The notes under the pieces are model-generated. The model saw nothing but the letters and a program-made list of their open reading frames with translations. It ran no database searches and was not told the origin of the DNA. Shown here piece by piece: positions 33,077 to 42,061 of a DNA stretch of 64,000 nucleotides (its first letter is position 1; each line of letters starts with the position of its first letter). The stretch is taken from NCBI RefSeq assembly GCF_042646165.1, contig NZ_JBHRTC010000016.1. The stretch is one strand, 5' to 3'. Source of the DNA: Microbaculum marinum. Lineage in GTDB: Bacteria; Pseudomonadota; Alphaproteobacteria; Rhizobiales; Tepidamorphaceae. A program made the translations under genes and the position numbers.

Positions 33077-34761
33077 TGCGGCGCTGGCATCTCGGCCTCT
33101 CGACCTCCGGACACGATCCGGCGCTCGCCCTGGTGGACGAAAGCGGCCGCGTCGCCTTCGCCGAAGCGAGCGAACGGTTCCTGCAGGACAAGCGGGCGTG
33201 GGGAATAGCCCCCGATCATGTGCCGCATCTCGAGGCCGCCCTGGCCACGGTGGGCTTCGACTTCGGCCAGGACCAGCTCACCGTCGCCTCGAGTTGGTCG
33301 GGCGTGAAGGCGGACATTCCCGTCCAGGTCTCCGGCGCGCTGTTGCCGGCATCGGACGGACAGTGGCTGCGCTGCCTGCAACGCAGCGCGCAGGAAAACG
33401 CCGGGGCGTCGCTGATGCGGCTCGGCCTAAGCGAGACGATGCCGCAGGTGCGGCGGTTCGACCATCATCTGTGCCATGCGGCCGCCGCCTGCCATGGCGC
33501 ACCCTTCTCCGATGCCACCTGCCTGGTCATCGACGGCGAAGGCGACGTCGGCGCGGCGTCGCTGTTCCGCATGAAGGACCGGGTGCTCAAGCGTAGCTGG
33601 CGCTCATGGGGACCAGGGAGCCTGGGCACGTTCTATGCCTGGCTTACCCGCCAGTGCGGCTTCGACTGGCGCGCCGGCGAGGAATGGAAAGTGATGGGCC
33701 TGGCGGCGTTCGGCGAGGCGCGTCCCTCCCTCGTCGAGGCGCTCGCCGGGATGATCGTGGTCGACCGCGGCCGGATACTGTTTGCGGACGAAGCCTTCTT
33801 GAATGCCGCCCGGCGCGCCGTGGCCGACCACGCGAGGGCGCCGGACGAGCCGGTGATGAAGGCGGCGGACCTGGCGGCATCCGGCCAGGCGGCCTACGCG
33901 ATCCTGGTCGACCGGTTGCTGGCATCCGTGCTCGACCAGGGCGGCGGCGATCTGGTGTTGACCGGCGGCTGTGCGCTCAACTCCTCCTATAACGGTACGA
34001 TCGCGACGCGCTTTCCGGGCACGAACGTCTTCGTCCCGCCGGCGCCGGCGGACGACGGCAACGCCGTCGGGGCCGCGCTCCTGAGCTGGCAGGCGGACAA
34101 TCCGGGCGCGCCGCTGCCCCAGGGCGACGGCAGCGCGTTCCTCGGCAGTGCGGCGAAGCCGCAGGCTGTCGACAAGATCGCGGCCAGTGCCGGGGCGCTC
34201 CGGGTCACCAGGCCGGGAGACAACAGCGCCGCGGTACTGGCGGGCCTGCTGAGCAGGGGACGGATCGTCGGTGTCATGCGCGGCCGCGCGGAGCTTGGGC
34301 CTCGGGCACTCGGCCACCGGTCCATCCTCGCGGATCCGCGGCCGGCCGACATGAAGGATCGCATCAACGGCCGGGTGAAGGGGCGGGAAGCATACCGTCC
34401 CTTCGCACCGGTCGTTCCCGCCGACCGCGTGGCGGAGTGGTTCCTTCGGGACCAGGCGTCGCCCTACATGTCCTTCACCCTGCCGTGGCGCGGCACCGTG
34501 AAGGATCGCGTGCCCGCCGTGGTCCATGCGGACGGCACGGGCCGCCTGCAGACCGTCGCCGCGGGCACCAATGCCTGGATGGCCTCGCTGCTGGAAGAAG
34601 TCGAGCGCGTGACCGGTCTGCCGATCGTGCTGAACACGAGCTTCAACATCATGGGCAAGCCCATCGTTCATTCCGCGGAAGACGCGATGGCGGTGCTGAT
34701 GACAACCGGGCTGGATGCCGTGCTCGTGGAGGACCTGCTGGTGGAAAAGGATCCGGCCTGA
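33076..34761 (+). CDS. NodU/CmcH-family O-carbamoyltransferase
   Basis: A 561-residue enzyme expected to transfer a carbamoyl group from carbamoyl phosphate, through carbamoyl-AMP, to a hydroxyl. The N-terminal Kae1-like domain shows LSTSGHDPALALV and the metal/active-site histidines in FDHHLCHAAAA (His130, His131, His134), plus LTGGCALNSSYNG. The C-terminal YrdC-like part shows MRGRAELGPRALGHRSILADPR (from residue 401) and VLNTSFNIMGKPIVHS. NodU, CmcH and TobZ are the characterised members. In this cluster the hydroxyl could be one introduced on the acyl chain by the P450s, which is inference. Confidence 0.92.
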   Translation: MRRWHLGLSTSGHDPALALVDESGRVAFAEASERFLQDKRAWGIAPDHVPHLEAALATVGFDFGQDQLTVASSWSGVKADIPVQVSGALLPASDGQWLRCLQRSAQENAGASLMRLGLSETMPQVRRFDHHLCHAAAACHGAPFSDATCLVIDGEGDVGAASLFRMKDRVLKRSWRSWGPGSLGTFYAWLTRQCGFDWRAGEEWKVMGLAAFGEARPSLVEALAGMIVVDRGRILFADEAFLNAARRAVADHARAPDEPVMKAADLAASGQAAYAILVDRLLASVLDQGGGDLVLTGGCALNSSYNGTIATRFPGTNVFVPPAPADDGNAVGAALLSWQADNPGAPLPQGDGSAFLGSAAKPQAVDKIAASAGALRVTRPGDNSAAVLAGLLSRGRIVGVMRGRAELGPRALGHRSILADPRPADMKDRINGRVKGREAYRPFAPVVPADRVAEWFLRDQASPYMSFTLPWRGTVKDRVPAVVHADGTGRLQTVAAGTNAWMASLLEEVERVTGLPIVLNTSFNIMGKPIVHSAEDAMAVLMTTGLDAVLVEDLLVEKDPA

Positions 34762-34779
34762 CGCTCCGCTCGCGTTCTG

Positions 34780-36426
34780 TCAGGGAGCGATCCGCTCGGG
34801 GATGCGTATCGGCTGCCAGGCCTGCAGCCGCGCCATGCGGTCGTCGCTGAAGCCGATGTCGAAGGGCGGGGCGTCCATCTTGGCCCATGCAGGGTCGTAC
34901 ATGCCGTTCTTCGACAGGTTCACGAGGATCGCCAGGTAGCGAATGACCACTTCGCTCACCGAACTGCCGATTTCGGGCCGGTGGCGGGCGGAAGCCAGTG
35001 CCTCGTCGATCACGCCCCGGAAGGACGGGTCGAGCTTGACGGCCTCGCGGATGACCGTCGAGGCCAGCCAGGTGGCGAGCGGGCGCGGCTTGCGACCGCG
35101 GCGGGGCCCCTGATCCGCCCATGGCGGCGGCGCCAGGAGGCGTACGATCTTCTCCAGCCGGATCAGGAAGCTGTCAGGATGGTAGAGCCTGCTGATCAGC
35201 CAGCGCAGGCCGACGTACAATTCTTCGCGCGTCATCTGCGCGGGCTCGAAGTTGGAGGTGAAATAGGGCGGCGCCCCCGACTTGAGCGAGGGGTCTTCGA
35301 GCAGCCGCCCCTGTTCCCGCATTTCGTCGAAGAGGGGGGTCGCGACAGGAGCGACCAGCGGACCGACCCGGGCGGACCCCGCCGGCAGCGCCATCGCGAA
35401 GCGGAACTGCTGCTCGAACGACTCCAGGGTGTCGCTGTCGAAGCCGACGATGAAGGCCGGCTCGATCTTGATGCCCGCTCTCACAGACTTCTCGCACTGG
35501 CTTATCAGGTCGAAGCCCTTGTTCGGGCGCTTGTCGCACTCCTCGAGCGCCAGCGGGTCGCTGGTTTCGATGCCGACGAAGTTGGTGAGGATTCCCGCCC
35601 GGTGGCAGTCCGCCAGCATGTCATCGTGCCGGGTCATGTTGATCGACATCTGGGTCTGGAACGACACCGGGTCCCGACCGTCCGCACCGTTCCAGTCGAT
35701 GATCGCCTGCAACAGGGTCCTCGCCACCTTGCGGTTGGCGGTGAAGTTGTCATCGGCGATCAGGATGGAGGAGAATCCCAGGTCGTACAGGCGCTGGATT
35801 TCGTCGATTACCTGGCCCGGGTCCTTGTGGCGCTGCCTGTTGCCCAGATACTGGATCACATCGCAGAAGTTGCAGGTGAAGGGGCAGCCCCGGCTCGACT
35901 GCACCACGCCGCTCACCAGCCGTTCGTGCGGATAGAGATCCCAGCGCGGGGCAGGCGATGTCCGCATATCCGCAGCGCGGCCCGCATAGTGGCGCTGCAG
36001 GGTACCTGCTGCCATGTCGGCAAAGAAGGTCTCGGCGATCGGCTCCAGTTCGCCAACCACCATGCTGTCGCAATGGTCGGCAAACATTTCCGGCAGCAGA
36101 GAGACATGGGGGCCGCCCACCACCACGGTCTTTCCCCTGGCGCGGAAGGCGTCGGCAATCTCGATGGCGCGCTGAGCCTGGGACACGTTGGCGGTGATGC
36201 CGATAACGTCGGCGTCGCTGTCGGGCGGGAGCGTCTGCGTGGCTTCGTTCAGAAGTTCGACGTCGATGCCATCCGGCACCATCGCCGCGACCGTCGCTAT
36301 AGAGGTCGACGGCGACATCTCATAGCCGCCGATGCTGGCATCGAACGCGTTGAGAGGGCTGTCCTCCCCCTTCCTCAACTCATGGCGTGGCGCAACCAGC
36401 AGAAGCTTCAACCGGGGCAGTCCCAC
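34780..36426 (-). CDS. B12-binding-domain radical SAM enzyme
   Basis: A 548-residue radical SAM protein. Residues 1-150 form a cobalamin-binding Rossmann domain (LKLLLVAPRHE, VIGITANVSQ, VVVGGPHVSLLP), then the cluster motif CPFTCNFC (Cys181, Cys185, Cys188) and an elongated radical SAM barrel (DDNFTANRKVARTLL, VGIETSDPLALEECDKRPNKG). This layout is common in methylases, cyclases and other tailoring enzymes of natural product and hopanoid pathways. The GTG at 36426 matches where the domain begins; an ATG at 36576 adds 50 unlikely residues. It converges on the carbamoyltransferase with 18 bases between stops, so it may belong to the cluster, though on its own transcript. Confidence 0.87.
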   Translation of the reverse strand: MGLPRLKLLLVAPRHELRKGEDSPLNAFDASIGGYEMSPSTSIATVAAMVPDGIDVELLNEATQTLPPDSDADVIGITANVSQAQRAIEIADAFRARGKTVVVGGPHVSLLPEMFADHCDSMVVGELEPIAETFFADMAAGTLQRHYAGRAADMRTSPAPRWDLYPHERLVSGVVQSSRGCPFTCNFCDVIQYLGNRQRHKDPGQVIDEIQRLYDLGFSSILIADDNFTANRKVARTLLQAIIDWNGADGRDPVSFQTQMSINMTRHDDMLADCHRAGILTNFVGIETSDPLALEECDKRPNKGFDLISQCEKSVRAGIKIEPAFIVGFDSDTLESFEQQFRFAMALPAGSARVGPLVAPVATPLFDEMREQGRLLEDPSLKSGAPPYFTSNFEPAQMTREELYVGLRWLISRLYHPDSFLIRLEKIVRLLAPPPWADQGPRRGRKPRPLATWLASTVIREAVKLDPSFRGVIDEALASARHRPEIGSSVSEVVIRYLAILVNLSKNGMYDPAWAKMDAPPFDIGFSDDRMARLQAWQPIRIPERIAP

Positions 36427-36598
36427 ATCCGATGACCTTGAAAAATGTCTCACAGGAGCGACTGGTGTGCAACAATTAGTCGGGCGCCCCGACCGCTTCG
36501 GGAATCGAGATCCAAGGACCTTCCGGGGCGGCATGTTCAGCTTCGCCGCGCGGCAGGGCGCGTCGTGACGCGGCAAGACAGTCCGGACCCGAGCACAG

Positions 36599-36874
36599 TC
36601 ACCGTACGGAACGGAAATTGCCCCTGGTCAGTCGCTTGAAATGGCTGACCGCCCTGCGCAGCTCACCGATCTCGTGGTGTTCGAGGGCGGCGAGCAGTTC
36701 GCATTCGACAGCAATCCAATCGTTTACCGGTTCGATACCTGCCAACCAGGCATCCTGTGCAGTCACGATTGCCTTCTCCGCAGTGTCCACGCTGTAGGTG
36801 CGACCGCAGATCGCCACCCGGACGGGCCTGATCGGCGTGTCGGCAGAAGCCAGATTAACCATCATGGGAAGCAT
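36599..36874 (-). CDS. Small hypothetical protein, DUF982-like
   Basis: A product of about 91 residues (ATG at 36874; 36865 and 36862 are alternatives) with the pattern VRVAICGRTYSVDTAEKAIVTAQDAWLAG, then AVECELLAALEHHEIGELRRAV. This spacing recalls the DUF982 family of small alphaproteobacterial proteins of unknown role, but I cannot confirm it. It stands 172 bases upstream of the radical SAM gene on the same strand and diverges from the exported protein at 37075. Confidence 0.5.
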   Translation of the reverse strand: MLPMMVNLASADTPIRPVRVAICGRTYSVDTAEKAIVTAQDAWLAGIEPVNDWIAVECELLAALEHHEIGELRRAVSHFKRLTRGNFRSVR

Positions 36875-37074
36875 TGGGCGCTTCAATTCTGTCGGTATCG
36901 TGGCGTGGCCTCCCGCCGGCGGATTAATCCATCCCCAACACCCGGGAGCCCGCAAGTCAGTTCGGGATTCGCTGCTGAAATATTCCGGAAACCATTTTGC
37001 GGTGGCGGGACATTGGAGTGAAACCGCTGCAGGGCATGAAGCCTCATTGGGTCACATCAACCTGGAGGTTTGAA

Positions 37075-37620
37075 ATGCCAACTTCCTTCAATACGAACTT
37101 CAACGTCCGCGCCGCACTCGCCGCCACGGCCGTGGCGGCGATCACCCTCGCGTCTGCCGGTGCGGCGCAGGCCAAGTCGGACAGTGTGTTCAGTCATCTC
37201 AAGGGGCAGCCGGGACAAGCGGGAGCGGCGGCCGAAGTCTACGAGCCCGCCCAGACGCTGCCGGCGCCCAAAGACTCAAGGCCGTTCCGGCAGACCAAGC
37301 GCGTGTTGTGCAACACCGAGGAGGTCTGCACCTTCCTCCTCCAGAAGGTTCGGGCGAACAGGCTGCTCGAACTGCAGAATATCTCGTGCTTCACGACCGG
37401 CATGTCGCCCGGTGCCGTTCTGACCAACTCCCCCGACCCGGATGATCTGGAAACGTCGGTCGTGGCGGTCATCCCGGCCATCAACGACAGCGTTTCCGCC
37501 ACCAACGGAGCGGGCCCGTATTATTTCAAGGGCGGTGAGCAGGTCATCATCCTGATGAGCGGTCTGGCCGGCGGTGTTGGCGTCTGCTCGATCTACGGCA
37601 CGATATCGAAGGCGGGATAA
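37075..37620 (+). CDS. Exported protein of unknown function
   Basis: A 181-residue protein with a clear signal peptide (hydrophobic core TAVAAITLASAG, cleavage after AAQA near residue 35). The mature part has four cysteines (VLCN, EEVC, NISC, GVC) that could form two disulfides, and a C-terminal beta-rich stretch YYFKGGEQVIILMSGLAGGVGVC. I do not recognise the family. GGAGG seven bases before the ATG supports the start; a longer frame to 36997 lacks an N-terminal signal. Confidence 0.72.
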   Translation: MPTSFNTNFNVRAALAATAVAAITLASAGAAQAKSDSVFSHLKGQPGQAGAAAEVYEPAQTLPAPKDSRPFRQTKRVLCNTEEVCTFLLQKVRANRLLELQNISCFTTGMSPGAVLTNSPDPDDLETSVVAVIPAINDSVSATNGAGPYYFKGGEQVIILMSGLAGGVGVCSIYGTISKAG

Positions 37621-37750
37621 AAAGGGAGAACACGAGCAGTTGTCTCGTCGTCGCGACCAAGGCAGCAGCAAGAGGCAGGGGCGACTTCTCCGGAAGCCGC
37701 CCCGCCCCGGGGCAAGGAGCCGAGCCATTCTCGGAACGGGCTTGCCGGCG

Positions 37751-38245
37751 TCACTTCGTCTGGACCGGTGCGACGCGCTCCCAAAGATCGTTGAAAGCGA
37801 TGCTGTCGAAAAATGCCGAGGCCCTGACAATCCTGCCGTTGTCCAACTCGAGGAACCAAGCGTAGGTATTTTCGTACGGCTGCCCGTCGCGCGCGGTGCC
37901 GGCTGCGTCGAAGAAGACGATGACGGTATCGCCGTCGGCGTACATCTCGCGGATGACCGGCTTGAGGCCGACGCTCATCCGGCCGACGAACGGCCTGATC
38001 ACCTCACTCATGAAGGCTTCGCGGCCGTTGTACGTTTTCGAGGCCAGCGAGTTGCCCGTGATGGTCCAGGTCGCATCCTCCGCGAGCAGGTCGTAGGGGC
38101 TTCCTGTTCCGTCGGCCCACGCATTGAAGCTTGCTTCCACGGCGGCCACGTTGCGAGTTTCGATGTCTTCTGCCGTTTCGGCCATGGCGGAACCTCCGAT
38201 CACGATTGCGGCCAGCAGTGCCACACTTGCGATGAATCCGGGCAT
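37751..38245 (-). CDS. Exported SnoaL/NTF2-like protein
   Basis: A 164-residue protein with a signal peptide (residues 1-22, ending SAMAE) followed by a SnoaL/NTF2-like cone fold: ETRNVAAVEASFNAWADGTGSPYDLLAEDATWTITG, then IREMYADGDTVIVFFDAAGTARDGQPYENTYAWFLELDNGRIVRASAF. Members include small ketosteroid isomerase-like enzymes and ligand binders; no function can be assigned here. It is the last gene of a minus-strand set with the SDR at 38302 and possibly the GlcG-like gene. Confidence 0.8.
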   Translation of the reverse strand: MPGFIASVALLAAIVIGGSAMAETAEDIETRNVAAVEASFNAWADGTGSPYDLLAEDATWTITGNSLASKTYNGREAFMSEVIRPFVGRMSVGLKPVIREMYADGDTVIVFFDAAGTARDGQPYENTYAWFLELDNGRIVRASAFFDSIAFNDLWERVAPVQTK

Positions 38246-38301
38246 AGCGATTTTCCCCTTCGCCGGCGGGCGCCCCGTTGCGCCTTCGTTGCCGGATGGT
38301 C

Positions 38302-39105
38302 TCAGATCCGGTTTTCCCACGCTGCGAGCTGATGGGCCTTGAGCATGTCCTCGATCGACTTCGGAACCACGTTGCGGAACTTGCCGGTCTCGGCAGGCAC
38401 GATCTCGATCATCCGGTCGATCATCTCCTGCGGATCCATCTTGCCCTCCGGGGTGGCAAAGAAATCGTCGAACCCCTTCCGCAGGTCGGCCCGTTTCGTG
38501 AAATGCTTGCTGTCGTCCAGCCAGCGGAACGGATTGTCCGCCATCGTCTCGTTGTAGCCGGTGTAATAGGCGCCCGGATTGATCGTCTGGACCTTGATCC
38601 CGTAAGGGCTCAGTTCCTGCTGCATCGCCTCCGCGAACGCTTCCAGCGCATGCTTCGTCGACACATAGGTGCCCCAGTTGGCGGGAGTGAACAGGCCGCC
38701 CATCGATGACGTGAAGACGACCTTTCCCTTCGTCCCATCGCGCACCCACTTGCGAACGACGCCCTGGGTGAGGACGAGCGGAAGGAAGACGTTCACCTCG
38801 TAGTTCCTGCGAACGAGATCGACCGGTATCTCCCAGACCGGACCGGCTTCGCCCATGCCGGCATTGTTCCACAGCACGTCGAAATCCCACGTCTGGGCCT
38901 GTGCGATGTCGTAGGGATCGGTCAGGTCGAGCCGCTCTACCCGAAGATTGTCGAGCCCCAGGGCCTTCGCCTCCTCGCGAAGCGGGGTGACCTGGGAGGA
39001 GACTTGGGTCGTGGCGATGACATGGTGGCCGTTCTTAGCCATGCCGATGCCCGCGGCCTTGCCGAAGCCGGAGCCGGCACCCGTTATCAGTATCGTCTTG
39101 CTCAT
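38302..39105 (-). CDS. Short-chain dehydrogenase/reductase
   Basis: NAD(P)-dependent oxidoreductase of the classical SDR family, 267 residues. The cofactor motif is GAGSGFG (residues 9-15), NNAG at 90-93, a catalytic Ser around 133-134 (VFTSSMGG), and Tyr147/Lys151 in YVSTK. The C-terminal part has a longer substrate loop (PGAYYTGYNETMADNPFRWL). The ATG at 39105 puts the first strand MSKTILITG at the N-terminus; a longer frame to 39225 lies outside the fold. It starts 28 bases after the GlcG-like gene on the same strand. Confidence 0.88.
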   Translation of the reverse strand: MSKTILITGAGSGFGKAAGIGMAKNGHHVIATTQVSSQVTPLREEAKALGLDNLRVERLDLTDPYDIAQAQTWDFDVLWNNAGMGEAGPVWEIPVDLVRRNYEVNVFLPLVLTQGVVRKWVRDGTKGKVVFTSSMGGLFTPANWGTYVSTKHALEAFAEAMQQELSPYGIKVQTINPGAYYTGYNETMADNPFRWLDDSKHFTKRADLRKGFDDFFATPEGKMDPQEMIDRMIEIVPAETGKFRNVVPKSIEDMLKAHQLAAWENRI

Positions 39106-39133
39106 ATTGGTCTCCACTGGATGAAAGGTTCGG

Positions 39134-39541
39134 TCATTCAGGGATTGCGGCGGCCGCGGCTGCGGCGGCCACGACACGGTCCTGATCGACGGCGCCGCCA
39201 GAGACACCGACGGCGCCGATGACACCGCCCGCCTCGTCGCGGATCGGGATGCCGCCGGCGAAGACGACGAGGACGTCGTTGGTGGCGGCGAGCCCCGGAG
39301 AGGACGCGCCGGGCTTGCAGAATTCCCCGACGTCCTCGGTATTCATTCCGAACAGCACCGCAGTCTTCGCCTTCTTCAGGGCGATGTCGATCGACCCCAG
39401 AAGAGCGCGGTCCATGCGGGAGAACGCCTTCAGGTGGCCGCCGGCATCGAGCACGGCGATGTTCATCGGAACACCGATCTCGCCTGCCATGGCTTCGCCG
39501 GCGGCGACAACGGCACCGGCATGGTTCGAGTTGATGTTCAT
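39134..39541 (-). CDS. GlcG/HbpS-like protein
   Basis: A 135-residue protein of the GlcG/HbpS (PF03928-like) family: NHAGAVVAAGEAMAGEIGVPMNIAVLDAGGHLKAFSRMDRA, then GGIPIRDEAGGVIGAVGVSGG. Family members bind heme or cobalamin or act beside glycolate and other oxidoreductases; the physiological role is often unclear. There is no signal peptide. It sits just upstream of the SDR gene, suggesting a shared small operon, with the LysR regulator as the next gene upstream on the same strand. Confidence 0.85.
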   Translation of the reverse strand: MNINSNHAGAVVAAGEAMAGEIGVPMNIAVLDAGGHLKAFSRMDRALLGSIDIALKKAKTAVLFGMNTEDVGEFCKPGASSPGLAATNDVLVVFAGGIPIRDEAGGVIGAVGVSGGAVDQDRVVAAAAAAAAIPE

Positions 39542-39749
39542 CTCTTCGGTTCCGTGTCGGCACAGCCGGCGCCGTGGCCATGCCACGGATGGCGGCCAGA
39601 TCGCCGGGAGCGCATCGGCTTGCGTCTTACGTCAGGAGAGGGCGGCTCTTGCCGCGACATCCGACACGATACTTCTCAGGGCGCCGTGCGCAATTGACGT
39701 GACGGAATAGGTTTATACCGAATCCTTATGGACGGTCGGGCCACGCAGA

Positions 39750-40625
39750 TCAGCGTGCGGCCATCAAGGCGTCGATGAATTCGCGAACCAACTGCGACTT
39801 GGCCCGATCGGCTGGCAACAACAGCAGCGTCCTTACCTGCACACCGGGTTCGAAGGGCTTCAGAACGATCCTGGTCCGATCAAACCACCCGATCGAATGC
39901 GTACTGACCAGCGCCAGGCCAACGCCAGCCGCGACCAACGCCAGTGCCGTCGTGGCGGACATCGTCTGGACGACAATGCGGGGAAGTGCCCCCACTGTTG
40001 CCAGAACTTCCTCGAGCCTTCGCCGGGCAGGATCCTCCGGACTGTAGGCAATGAACGGCTCCCCATCGAGGTCGCTCGGCCCAATCACCTCTCTGTCCGC
40101 GAGCGGATGTCCGCACGGTATCGCGCACAGGGCATCGCGCGACAAGAAGGTCTGATGAAGGACACCGCTGACGTCAATCAGATCCGCAACCAAACCAATA
40201 TCGAACCGGCCGGAGGCAATCAGATCGCGTGCATCGCGGGAAGGCAGCACGAGCAAGCTGACGCGCACGTCCGGATGCTGGGTGAGGAATGCGGCAATCG
40301 CAGTCGGGACGATTGAATGGCCGAGTGTCGGCATCGACGCCACCCGGATCTCGCCGCCGCCCCGGTCGCGTATGCGCGCGGCGGATGCCCTTATCGTGTC
40401 GATACCCCGAAAGGACGCCTCGACATCGTCGTACAGGATGCGCGCTTCCGGTGTCGGCACAAGCCGATTGCGGATGCGGGCGAAGAGGGGAAATCCCACC
40501 GATCGTTCGAGTTCGATGATGTTTCGGCTGACGGCCGGCTGCGAGACACCGAGCACTTCGGCGGCGCGTGAGGCCGTACCACACTTCATGACGGCCGCGA
40601 ACGTTTCGATCTGGCGAAGGTTCAT
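39750..40625 (-). CDS. LysR-family transcriptional regulator
   Basis: A 291-residue activator/repressor with the N-terminal winged helix (MNLRQIETFAAVMKCGTASRAAEVLGVSQPAVSRNIIELE) and a periplasmic-binding-like effector domain (IRVASMPTLGHSIVPTAIAAFL). The gene lies upstream of the GlcG-like and SDR genes on the same strand, 208 bases away, so it may control them; LysR genes more usually diverge from targets. The effector is unknown. Confidence 0.92.
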   Translation of the reverse strand: MNLRQIETFAAVMKCGTASRAAEVLGVSQPAVSRNIIELERSVGFPLFARIRNRLVPTPEARILYDDVEASFRGIDTIRASAARIRDRGGGEIRVASMPTLGHSIVPTAIAAFLTQHPDVRVSLLVLPSRDARDLIASGRFDIGLVADLIDVSGVLHQTFLSRDALCAIPCGHPLADREVIGPSDLDGEPFIAYSPEDPARRRLEEVLATVGALPRIVVQTMSATTALALVAAGVGLALVSTHSIGWFDRTRIVLKPFEPGVQVRTLLLLPADRAKSQLVREFIDALMAAR

Positions 40626-40878
40626 TCTGCAGCAACCCCCGATACCGATCAGGATATCTTACATCGGGAACCGGCGGACGGGAGCGTCACAGTAGGGTAG
40701 CAGGGCGGAAAGGCGGCGCCGGACTCAAGCGGCGGCTGCGTCCGAGGCGTAGGGGTGCCGCTTCAGTGTTCGAGTGCCCGCAGCTACGGCACCTGTGTCA
40801 GTGTTGTGCACCCCGACAACAAGACTGCGATCCGTGACGCGGATCTGCGGGACGGCGCCGTACGGGCTCGCGTCCGGG
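40626..40878. other. Intergenic region, nothing recognised
   Basis: About 250 bases between the LysR start and the HxlR-fusion stop. I see no convincing ORF, RNA gene or terminator here; it must carry the LysR promoter. Confidence 0.5.
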
Positions 40879-41955
40879 TCAGCCGTCGTCCAGGTGATCG
40901 TTGGTCGGTGCGTGGTATCTTTCGGGATCGTAGTTGAGACGGTAGCGCATGGAACCGGCGTCGATCTCTTGCTTGCACTCGGGACAGATCACGACCGGGT
41001 TGAAGTCGTTTCCGCAGGTCTTGTGCGTCAGGATCAACGGCGGCTTGCCCTGCGACAGCCAGCGATCGCCCCAGGCGAACATCGCGATGAAGGGGGCGTA
41101 GAGATCGCGGCCCTTGCTGGTCAGCACGTACTCGTAGCGGGGCGGCGAGCTGCTGTACTGGCGGCGGACGAAAACGTCGTGCCTGACGAAATGGGCGAGC
41201 CGGTCGGTGAGAATGTTCGGCGCGATGGTCAGGCGGGACTGCATCTGCTCGTAGCGGCGCGCGCCGAAGAACGCCTCGCGCACGACCATGAAGCTCCACT
41301 TGTCGCCGATGATCTCCAGCGTCTTCGACACCGAACTCGGCCGGCCGACCAGGAACCGGGAATTGCTGTAGGCCCGCCGGGCGTTGCGGCCTGGCCTGCC
41401 GGCTTCGTGACCCGCCCCCGGGCCGTCCCGGTAGGTGACGGTCGCAGCGGAGATCGGCTCCAGGCAGCTGGAGCAGGCGACGACCGGCTCGCACACGCAT
41501 CCGCAGGTCGTGTGACGCAATTCCAGCGGCACCTTGGCCTCGTCGTCGTTCAGCCAGGTGTCGCCGTAGCGCTTCAGGGCCATGCAGCTCGGGTAGATGT
41601 CGTAGCCCTTCTTGGTCAGCCGGTACTCGTAGCGCTTGCTCGAGCCCTCCATCAGGACCTTCTTGAGGACGCCTTCCTGGACGAGCAGGCGAAGGCGGCT
41701 GGTCAGGGTCTGCCGCGGGATTTCCAGCGCGCTGCGGAAGCCGTCGAAATTGCGGACGCCGAAGAACGCCTCCCGCATGATCAGGAACGCCCAGGAATCG
41801 CAGAAGATGTTCATGGTGCGCGCGACGGAACAGTTGCGCTCCAGATGACCGCCGGGCTCGGCCGCCTTCTTCTTCCTCACCGCGCGGGGGCGCCGGGATT
41901 GGCCGTCCGCCGATGGGGTCTGCAGTTCCGCCATTTCGCTCTTCTCGATCGGCAT
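40879..41955 (-). CDS. Two HxlR-type winged-helix domains fused in one regulator
   Basis: A 358-residue protein containing two HxlR/MarR-like DNA-binding domains. The first (about residues 41-140: CSVARTMNIFCDSWAFLIMREAFFGVRNFDGFRSAL) and the second (about 208-310: SSVSKTLEIIGDKWSFMVVREAFFGARRYEQMQSRL) are clear paralogues; each is followed by a cysteine-containing tail (HTTCGCVC...CSSC and HKTCG...CPEC) that may bind zinc. HxlR proteins normally act as homodimers of single domains, so this is a covalent dimer. It is the next gene downstream of the minus-strand catabolic operon and may regulate it through the palindrome at 53669-53826; that link is inference. Confidence 0.88.
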   Translation of the reverse strand: MPIEKSEMAELQTPSADGQSRRPRAVRKKKAAEPGGHLERNCSVARTMNIFCDSWAFLIMREAFFGVRNFDGFRSALEIPRQTLTSRLRLLVQEGVLKKVLMEGSSKRYEYRLTKKGYDIYPSCMALKRYGDTWLNDDEAKVPLELRHTTCGCVCEPVVACSSCLEPISAATVTYRDGPGAGHEAGRPGRNARRAYSNSRFLVGRPSSVSKTLEIIGDKWSFMVVREAFFGARRYEQMQSRLTIAPNILTDRLAHFVRHDVFVRRQYSSSPPRYEYVLTSKGRDLYAPFIAMFAWGDRWLSQGKPPLILTHKTCGNDFNPVVICPECKQEIDAGSMRYRLNYDPERYHAPTNDHLDDG

Positions 41956-42061
41956 CCGCGGGCTATCGCGCCTCGGGCGCGAGGCGCGTCAATCGGGAGG
42001 TGTCTATATGTCGGAAGCAGTCCGCCGCCGCAAGGAGGGCGTCCTGCGCGCCCCGGCGACC

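Noticed and set aside
39138..39581. Alternative minus-strand frame within the GlcG-like gene region
   Set aside because: Overlaps the GlcG/HbpS-like frame completely and is arginine-rich without any motif.
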